64,000 nt of DNA, taken from Agrococcus beijingensis. GTDB lineage: Bacteria; Actinomycetota; Actinomycetes; Actinomycetales; Microbacteriaceae. Below the pieces are notes generated by a model. The model saw nothing but the letters and a program-made list of their open reading frames with translations, searched no databases and was not told the DNA's origin. The translations under genes were made by a program, and so were the position numbers. Shown here piece after piece: positions 59,064 to 64,000 of the stretch. The stretch is taken from assembly GCF_030758955.1 (NCBI RefSeq), contig NZ_CP132360.1:1013821-1077820 (forward strand), given 5' to 3'. Within the stretch, counting starts at the first letter, position 1, and each line of letters opens with the position of its first letter.

Positions 59064-59804
59064 TCAAGGGTCGACGATGGCGCGCACGACCCGGGTGATC
59101 TCGAGGCCGTGCTCAGCGCCGAGCTCCAGCACCTCGATCGACGACACCCGGTGCTTCCGGAGCACCTTCGACGCCGCAGCGATCTCGTCCTGTGCTCGGC
59201 CGCCCTTCATGAGCAGCAGCTCGCCGCCGCTGCGGAGCAGGGGAGCGGTCAGCGGCACCAGCGTGCGCAGCGCGGAGACCGCACGGGCGGTCACCTGATC
59301 GAGGGGGAGGAGCAGGCCGCTGCCCGGCAGATCCTCCGCTCGTGCCCGGACCACCTGCACGTTGTCGAGCCCCAGGCGGTCGACCTCGGACTGCAGCCAG
59401 TCGGTGCGACGCTCCATCGGCTCGATGAGCGTCATCTCGACGTCGGGGCGCGCGATCGCCAGCACGAGACCGGGTAGCCCGGCGCCAGATCCGACGTCGC
59501 CGACACGACCGTGCAAGAGGGGAGCCACCAGAGCAGAGTTGAGGATATGTCGAGACCAGAGCTGCGGCAGCTCGCGAGGTCCGATCAGACCGAGGGTCTC
59601 GCCCTGCGCCGCGAGCGATGCGGTGAACGATCGGGCGAGCTCGATCCGTGCCCCGAACAGCCGCCCTGCGATCGCCGGCTCAGGCTCGACGACTACGGCA
59701 GGCTCGACCGCTGCACCTTGCTCGACCGGCGCAACCGGGTCGAACGACGCAAGCGGGTCGAACGGCGCCGAAGGCTCGACCGGCGTGGGAGTGCCGTCGG
59801 TCAC
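59064..59804 (-). CDS. rsmG: 16S rRNA (guanine-527 N7) methyltransferase RsmG
   Basis: A 246-residue methyltransferase. An unusual N-terminal Pro/Ala/Val/Glu extension of about 45 residues (SAPFDPLASFDPVAPVEQGA) precedes the domain; the SAM motif is VGDVGSGAGLPGLVLAIARP, and TLIEPMERRTDWLQSEVDRL and VTARAVSALRTLVPLTAPLL follow. It methylates 16S rRNA near the decoding site; loss gives low-level streptomycin resistance in other bacteria. GTGA overlap with khpB. Confidence 0.94.
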   Translation of the reverse strand: MTDGTPTPVEPSAPFDPLASFDPVAPVEQGAAVEPAVVVEPEPAIAGRLFGARIELARSFTASLAAQGETLGLIGPRELPQLWSRHILNSALVAPLLHGRVGDVGSGAGLPGLVLAIARPDVEMTLIEPMERRTDWLQSEVDRLGLDNVQVVRARAEDLPGSGLLLPLDQVTARAVSALRTLVPLTAPLLRSGGELLLMKGGRAQDEIAAASKVLRKHRVSSIEVLELGAEHGLEITRVVRAIVDP

Positions 59805-60289
59805 GACGATGCGGCAACGATCACGATGTGGCGGTCGGCGCCCTCGCCCTCCGAGTCGCTCGCCAGCCCGTGATCGCGCACGAGGTCGTGCACGATCTTG
59901 CGCTCATACGACGACATCGGCTGCAGCGGCACACGGTCGGCACCGTCCGCGATCGCGGCAGCAGCCTCGTCGACGACGACCTGCAGCTGCGCGGCGCGGG
60001 CATCCCGTGAACCCGCGACGTCGAGCACCAGCCTCGAGAACTCGCCGGTCTGCTGCTGCACGGCCAGGCGCGTCAGCTCCTGGAGCGCCGCGACGACGTC
60101 GGGCTTCGAGAGGTCGCCCAGATCGTCGCCGGCCTCGCCGACCACGATGGTCGTGCGCATCTCGGTCTGCTCGATCTCGATGTCGCCGTCGAAGTCGGCG
60201 ATGTCGAGCAGCGCCTCGATGTAGTCCGCGGCCACCTCGCCCTCATCGGGCGTCGCGTCGGTCTCTGCTGCCGCCTGCTGCTCGGTCAT
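59801..60289 (-). CDS. khpB: Jag/KhpB-type R3H/KH RNA-binding protein
   Basis: A 162-residue protein. After an acidic start the KH-like region holds DYIEALLDIADFDGDIEIEQ and DDLGDLSKPDVVAALQELTR; the R3H motif is in LQPMSSYERKIVHDLVRDHG near residue 130, followed by SDSEGEGADRHIVIVA. The N-terminal Jag domain of firmicute KhpB is missing. It probably binds RNA. Coupled by TGATG to yidC and by GTGA to rsmG. Confidence 0.92.
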   Translation of the reverse strand: MTEQQAAAETDATPDEGEVAADYIEALLDIADFDGDIEIEQTEMRTTIVVGEAGDDLGDLSKPDVVAALQELTRLAVQQQTGEFSRLVLDVAGSRDARAAQLQVVVDEAAAAIADGADRVPLQPMSSYERKIVHDLVRDHGLASDSEGEGADRHIVIVAASS

Positions 60290-61254
60290 CAGTCGTCCTC
60301 TCGCTTGGACTTGGGCTTCTTGGAGCGCGGCTGCTGCCGCTGCGTCCGAAGATCGATCTCGGCCTGCGTCTCAACCGCGACCGCCTCGTCGGCCGGCGGC
60401 AGACCCATCCGCTGCCGCTTGCGCGCCATGCGCGCCTCGCGGGCCAGAGCCGCCTCGGAGCCGGGAGTCGGGAGCTTGCTGATGATGATGAGCTGCTGCA
60501 CGAGCGTGTAGATGTTGGAGACGAGCCAGTAGAACATCGTGCCGAGCGGGAAGAGCCAGGCCGAGACGAGCAGGAACACCGGGATGATGTACAGCAGCAC
60601 GCGCTGCTGCTTGTACATCGGCGACTCCTTCATCGCCGGCGTCTGGTTCTTCGTCATGATCTGCAGCTGCGTGTAGAACTGCGTGGCGCACATGATCAGC
60701 GTCAGCACGATCGACGTGATGATGACCGGCACATTGGCTTCTTCGAAGCCGGCCTGCATCGTCATGTGCAGCGGCACCACGTCGAACAGCGTCGACTCGC
60801 TGAACTTGATCGCGAGGTCCTGCGTGAGCAGGCCCACACCCGGCTTGCGGTTGTTCGCGTCGGTCAGCACCTGCACCAGACCGAGGAAGATCGGCATCTG
60901 GATGAGCAGCGGGAGGCAGGACGCGAAGGGGTTCGTGCCGGCCTTGCGGTAGGCCTCCATGGTCTCGCGCTGCATGGCCTCGCGCGAGAACTGATCCTTC
61001 TTGCCCTTGTACTTCTTCTGGATCCGCTGGATCTCGGGCTGGATCTCGAGCGACTTCCGCGACGAGACGATCTGCCGGACCGTGAGCGGGATCATGGCGC
61101 TGCGGATCACGAGCACGAGCCCGACGATCGAGAGCACCCAGGTCAACCCGGATCCAGGATCGCCGCCGAGCGACGTCACGATCCAGTGGAAACCGACGAG
61201 GATCGCCTCGATGACCCACTTGATGGGCCACATCAGCAGGGCGAAGATGTCCAA
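60289..61254 (-). CDS. yidC: Membrane protein insertase YidC
   Basis: A 321-residue YidC/Oxa1 insertase with five helices. The conserved hydrophilic-groove helix is SIVGLVLVIRSAMIPLTVRQ; the coiled C1 loop is EIQPEIQRIQKKYKGKKDQF; later helices include NPFASCLPLLIQMPIFLGLV and LYIIPVFLLVSAWLFPLGTM. The basic tail has QPRSKKPKSKRE. Start taken as TTG at 61254 (reads LDIFALLMWPIKW) with AAGGAG about 10 bases upstream; ATG at 61233 is the alternative. Inserts membrane proteins with or without SecYEG. Confidence 0.93.
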   Translation of the reverse strand: MDIFALLMWPIKWVIEAILVGFHWIVTSLGGDPGSGLTWVLSIVGLVLVIRSAMIPLTVRQIVSSRKSLEIQPEIQRIQKKYKGKKDQFSREAMQRETMEAYRKAGTNPFASCLPLLIQMPIFLGLVQVLTDANNRKPGVGLLTQDLAIKFSESTLFDVVPLHMTMQAGFEEANVPVIITSIVLTLIMCATQFYTQLQIMTKNQTPAMKESPMYKQQRVLLYIIPVFLLVSAWLFPLGTMFYWLVSNIYTLVQQLIIISKLPTPGSEAALAREARMARKRQRMGLPPADEAVAVETQAEIDLRTQRQQPRSKKPKSKREDD

Positions 61255-61258
61255 GCTG

Positions 61259-61561
61259 TCACTGCTCCTTGCGGGCGAGGACGAACCCCGCTCGAGTCGT
61301 TGCGAACCGCGACCGCGGTTCAGGGATGTCGTCCACTCCGCCGGCCGCCCACGGGTGGCAGCGCAGGATGCGTCGAGCGCCCAACCAGATGCCGCGCACT
61401 GCACCGTGCTGCTGGATCGCCTGGAGGGCGAACGACGAGCAGCTGGGGTAGTAGCGGCACACGTCGCCGTAGAGCGGTGAGATCACCGCTCGGTAGACGA
61501 CGAGGATCGCGACGCAGATGTTGCGAGGAACCAGTCCCAGCCTCAGCAGGCCCTCACTCAT
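61259..61561 (-). CDS. yidD: Membrane protein insertion efficiency factor YidD
   Basis: A 100-residue YidD: VAILVVYRAVISPLYGDVCR, YYPSCSSFALQAIQQHGAVR and GARRILRCHPWAAGGVDDIP, with the family's three cysteines. Membrane-associated helper located between rnpA and yidC as usual. It overlaps the rnpA stop by 4 bases. Confidence 0.95.
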   Translation of the reverse strand: MSEGLLRLGLVPRNICVAILVVYRAVISPLYGDVCRYYPSCSSFALQAIQQHGAVRGIWLGARRILRCHPWAAGGVDDIPEPRSRFATTRAGFVLARKEQ

Positions 61562-61884
61562 GATCGTTGCTCCAGCAGCGGCGCGATGCCGGCCTTCAGT
61601 GTAGCGAAGTCGGCCTTCCCGGCCGCCGGGAGCGCTCGGATCACGATGTCGGTCGCCTCGATCGTCGGCAGCTCCTCGCGCACGATCTCGCTCAGCCTCC
61701 GCTTCACGCGGTTGCGGACGACAGCGTTGCCCACCTGCTTCGACACGATGAACCCGAAGCGGGCGACTGCCGCTTCGGGTTGCGCGCGATGCACCACCGC
61801 GAGGGGTCCGCCCGCGCGGCGACCGGTGCGCACGATGCGACGGAAGTCACCGCCGTGCACGATCCGGTTCGCCTTCGCGAGCAC
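61558..61884 (-). CDS. rnpA: Ribonuclease P protein component
   Basis: A 108-residue protein: MLAKANRIVHGGDFRRIVRT, then FGFIVSKQVGNAVVRNRVKR, the RNR signature, and LSEIVREELPTIEATDIVIR. It helps RNase P RNA process tRNA 5' ends. GTG start, 9 bases after rpmH. Confidence 0.96.
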   Translation of the reverse strand: MLAKANRIVHGGDFRRIVRTGRRAGGPLAVVHRAQPEAAVARFGFIVSKQVGNAVVRNRVKRRLSEIVREELPTIEATDIVIRALPAAGKADFATLKAGIAPLLEQRS

Positions 61885-61893
61885 CGCCTGGGT

Positions 61894-62031
61894 CTACGCC
61901 GAGAGCTCGGTGCGACCCTTGGCGCGGCGTGCGGCCAGGATCGAGCGGCCGGCACGCGTGCGCATGCGGAGGCGGAAGCCGTGCTTCTTGGCGCGACGGC
62001 GGTTGTTCGGCTGGAACGTGCGCTTGCTCAT
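61894..62031 (-). CDS. rpmH: 50S ribosomal protein L34
   Basis: A 45-residue L34: [45 protein letters not shown]. First gene of rpmH-rnpA-yidD-yidC-khpB-rsmG. Divergent from dnaA, with which it shares the 335-base upstream region. Confidence 0.97.
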   Translation of the reverse strand: MSKRTFQPNNRRRAKKHGFRLRMRTRAGRSILAARRAKGRTELSA

Positions 62032-62305
62032 GGTGAATCTCCCGTGGTCCGGCGCGATTGCGCCGCAAGATGTGGTGGCCGAGCTGGCAGGCTCGCCGAT
62101 GCGCCGCACGACGGGCGCGGCAACCTGACAACCATACGCGAGACTCAGCCTCCGGTCAACGGCGCGAGGTGCCCGATGCCGCCACGCCGAGCTCATGACA
62201 GCAGGACTTGCAAGCAATGCGCTATGCGTGCAGACTCGTGGAATCCGCGCCGCGGCAGGTGCCCGGGGATCACCGCAGCGACCGCACCACATCACCCACA
62301 GCACA

Positions 62306-62326
62306 TGTGGATAATGGTGTGGAAAG
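62306..62326. promoter_or_regulatory. DnaA boxes in the dnaA-rpmH intergenic region
   Basis: TGTGGATAA (62306-62314) matches the box consensus and TGTGGAAAG (62318-62326) is a near match, 12 bases on, about 41-61 bases upstream of the dnaA ATG. This suits DnaA autoregulation. The rest of the 335-base region shows no gene. Confidence 0.6.
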
Positions 62327-62366
62327 ACGCACCCCAGCACCGCCTGCACAGAGGAACCGCATACCT

Positions 62367-63773
62367 ATGGCCCCGGACGACCGAACCGGACAGCTCTGGT
62401 CCTCCGTGCTCTCCACGCTCGAGGGGGACAGCCGGATTCCCCCGTCGTTGCGCGGATTCCTCGACCTCGTGGAGCCGCAGGGCGACATGGCCGGCGTGCT
62501 CTACCTCGAGGTTCCGAACGACCTCACCCGCGACATGCTGGAGCAGCGGCTGCGCTCGCCGATCACCGAGGCGCTTGTGGAGAACGCTGTGGAGATCTCC
62601 TCCTTCAAGATCGTCGTGAACCCGCAGCTCGACCGCGAGCCGCTGCCCGATGTCATCGATGATCCGCGGGCCGAGCCCGTCGTCGCACCGGTGCAGAGCT
62701 ACGAGCGCGACAGCTCCGACTCGTCGGCACGGCGTGTCGACTCGCGGCTCAACCCGAAGTACGTCTTCGAGAACTTCGTCATCGGCGGATCGAACCGCTT
62801 CGCGCACGCCGCGGCCCTCGCCGTCGCCGAGACGCCGGCCAAGGCCTACAACCCGCTGTTCATCTACGGCGACTCCGGCCTCGGGAAGACGCACCTGCTG
62901 CATGCGATCGGGCACTACGCCGAGGGCATGTACCCCGGCATCCAGGTGCGGTACGTCTCGAGCGAGGAGTTCACGAACGACTTCATCAACTCGATCGCCA
63001 ACAACCTGAACCAGTCCTTCCAGCAGCGCTACCGCGAGGTCGACGTGCTGCTCATCGACGACATCCAGTTCCTGCGCGGCAAGGAGTCGACGCAGGAGGC
63101 GTTCTTCCACACCTTCAACACGCTGCACGACCACAACAAGCAGGTCGTCATCACGTCGGATGTGGCGCCCAAGCACCTGCAGGGCTTCGAGGCCCGCATG
63201 GTGAGCCGCTTCGAGTGGGGGCTGATCACCGACGTCACCGCGCCCGACCTCGAGACCCGCATCGCGATCCTGCGCAAGAAGGCCGAGGCCGAGCGCATCC
63301 AGATCCCGCCGGAGGTGCTCTCGGTCATCGCCGACAAGGTGCAGTCGAACATCCGCGAGCTCGAGGGCACGCTGATCCGCGTGACAGCCTTCGCGAGCCT
63401 CAACCGGCTGCCCGTCACGATGGAGCTGGCCCAGACGGTGCTGAAGGACCTCTTCTCGTTCGACGAGGAGGCGGTGGTGTCGCCGAGCGACATCATCAGC
63501 CACACCGCCGCCTACTTCCGGCTCTCGGTCGACGACCTGCACGGCTCGTCGCGGTCGCAGACGATCGCGCTCGCCCGGCAGATCGCCATGTACCTCTGCC
63601 GCGAGATGACGAGCATGTCACTGCCGAAGATCGGCCAGCTGTTCGGCAACCGCGACCACACCACGGTCATGTACGCGAACAAGAAGATCGAGAAGCTGAT
63701 GCAGGAGCGTCGCTCGGTCTACACGCAGGTCACCGAGCTGACCGCCCGCATCAGGCAACGCGCGGGCGCTTGA
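62367..63773 (+). CDS. dnaA: Chromosomal replication initiator DnaA
   Basis: A 468-residue DnaA. Domain I is short ([20 protein letters not shown]), domain II is only about 30 residues, domain III opens [20 protein letters not shown] with Walker [21 protein letters not shown] and Walker [18 protein letters not shown], and domain IV has the box-binding signature [20 protein letters not shown]. The ATG follows AGAGGAA about 10 bases upstream. It opens oriC, whose left part lies just downstream. Confidence 0.97.
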   Translation: MAPDDRTGQLWSSVLSTLEGDSRIPPSLRGFLDLVEPQGDMAGVLYLEVPNDLTRDMLEQRLRSPITEALVENAVEISSFKIVVNPQLDREPLPDVIDDPRAEPVVAPVQSYERDSSDSSARRVDSRLNPKYVFENFVIGGSNRFAHAAALAVAETPAKAYNPLFIYGDSGLGKTHLLHAIGHYAEGMYPGIQVRYVSSEEFTNDFINSIANNLNQSFQQRYREVDVLLIDDIQFLRGKESTQEAFFHTFNTLHDHNKQVVITSDVAPKHLQGFEARMVSRFEWGLITDVTAPDLETRIAILRKKAEAERIQIPPEVLSVIADKVQSNIRELEGTLIRVTAFASLNRLPVTMELAQTVLKDLFSFDEEAVVSPSDIISHTAAYFRLSVDDLHGSSRSQTIALARQIAMYLCREMTSMSLPKIGQLFGNRDHTTVMYANKKIEKLMQERRSVYTQVTELTARIRQRAGA

Positions 63774-64000
63774 GGTGAGAGGCCATTGCTGGCCTCTCAC
63801 TGCGCCCTGCGCCCTGCGCCGACGCCCGTCCCGGGCGTGGGTCACTGCTGCGTCGCCATTCCCGTCGCGCCGCCCTCCGCATCCCAAGCGGCCTCCGCGA
63901 CGCGCACCATCCCTCGACGACCACACCCAACCCTCAACGTGCACTTCATGTGATTCGGATGTGGAGCGCGTGGGCGAGCCTGTGGACAACGCGACCGCGA
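63774..64000. other. Left part of oriC (dnaA-dnaN gap), cut by window end
   Basis: The gene-free stretch after dnaA holds one box-like TGTGGAGCG (63960-63968) and one exact TGTGGACAA (63981-63989), with more boxes presumably beyond the edge. dnaN is not in the window. CGCCCTG is repeated near 63805. Confidence 0.7.
63775..63800 (+). terminator. Hairpin after dnaA
   Basis: GTGAGAGGCCA (63775-63785) pairs perfectly with TGGCCTCTCAC (63790-63800) around a TTGC tetraloop, starting 2 bases after the dnaA stop codon. Confidence 0.75.

Noticed and set aside
59362-61563. Plus-strand frame of 733 codons in the rsmG-yidD region
   Set aside because: Antisense to four conserved genes with normal overlaps.
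1-64000. CRISPR arrays, tRNA or rRNA genes, transposases, prophage
   Set aside because: No regularly spaced repeats of CRISPR type, no cloverleaf with a recognisable T-loop, and no integrase or transposase motif was seen; the holin-family gene at 25906 is a single chromosomal gene.

Overview
The window is high-GC actinobacterial chromosome whose right end is the replication-origin region. Gene content and order (rpmH-rnpA-yidD-yidC-khpB-rsmG-parA-parB, trxB-trxA, murJ and the rpsF-ssb-rpsR-rplI-dnaB block) are typical of Actinomycetota. The F420-type oxidoreductase families, the zinc-free ribosomal proteins and the overall style fit Micrococcales, probably Microbacteriaceae; the family is an inference and no species is claimed. 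I found no tRNA or rRNA gene, insertion-sequence transposase, prophage or CRISPR array.

Layout. 1-13.6 kb is metabolic and accessory: a partial acidic protein, a CrtI-like oxidoreductase, a truncated carboxymuconolactone-decarboxylase remnant beside a long palindrome, a thioesterase, the tRNA hydroxylase TrhO, a CopD/CtaG copper and oxidase-assembly fusion, an HU protein, a divergent YczE / MocR pair, and a flavin oxidoreductase overlapping a trehalose-synthase-like enzyme. 13.6-20.4 kb is a zinc-economy block: cysteine-poor ribosomal proteins L28, L33 and S14, a six-helix membrane protein, and a fully overlapping znuA-znuC-znuB-znuB-zur operon behind a Zur-box-like palindrome. 20.4-26.4 kb holds nadE, a branched-chain-type 2-oxoacid dehydrogenase (E1alpha, E1beta, E2) coupled to a HisC-type aminotransferase, and a small membrane protein. 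26.4-28.4 kb is a two-gene unit with a WXG-like small helical protein and a Gly-rich hydrolase-like membrane protein. 28.4-43.4 kb carries purB, a dehydrogenase, furA-katA, small membrane proteins, redox enzymes, a Nei-type glycosylase with a palindromic in-frame insertion, a NYN/LOTUS protein, an MFS transporter and a VapBC pair. 43.4-64 kb is the conserved origin-proximal core: dnaB to rpsF, cca, DUF6049-type protein, murJ, trxB/trxA, parB/parA, a 1.5-kb gene-free interval with six parS sites, the rsmG-to-rpmH operon, dnaA and the left part of oriC.

Two patterns cut across the window. At least 18 genes have a -10-like hexamer (A at position 2, T at position 6) ending 6 or 7 bases before the start codon, so they are probably transcribed without a leader; this also fixes many starts. 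Other genes are strung into operons by ATGA, GTGA or TGATG overlaps. The origin-proximal genes form one replication, segregation, translation and membrane-insertion neighbourhood, with DnaA-box-like sequences in front of dnaA, parA and dnaB.
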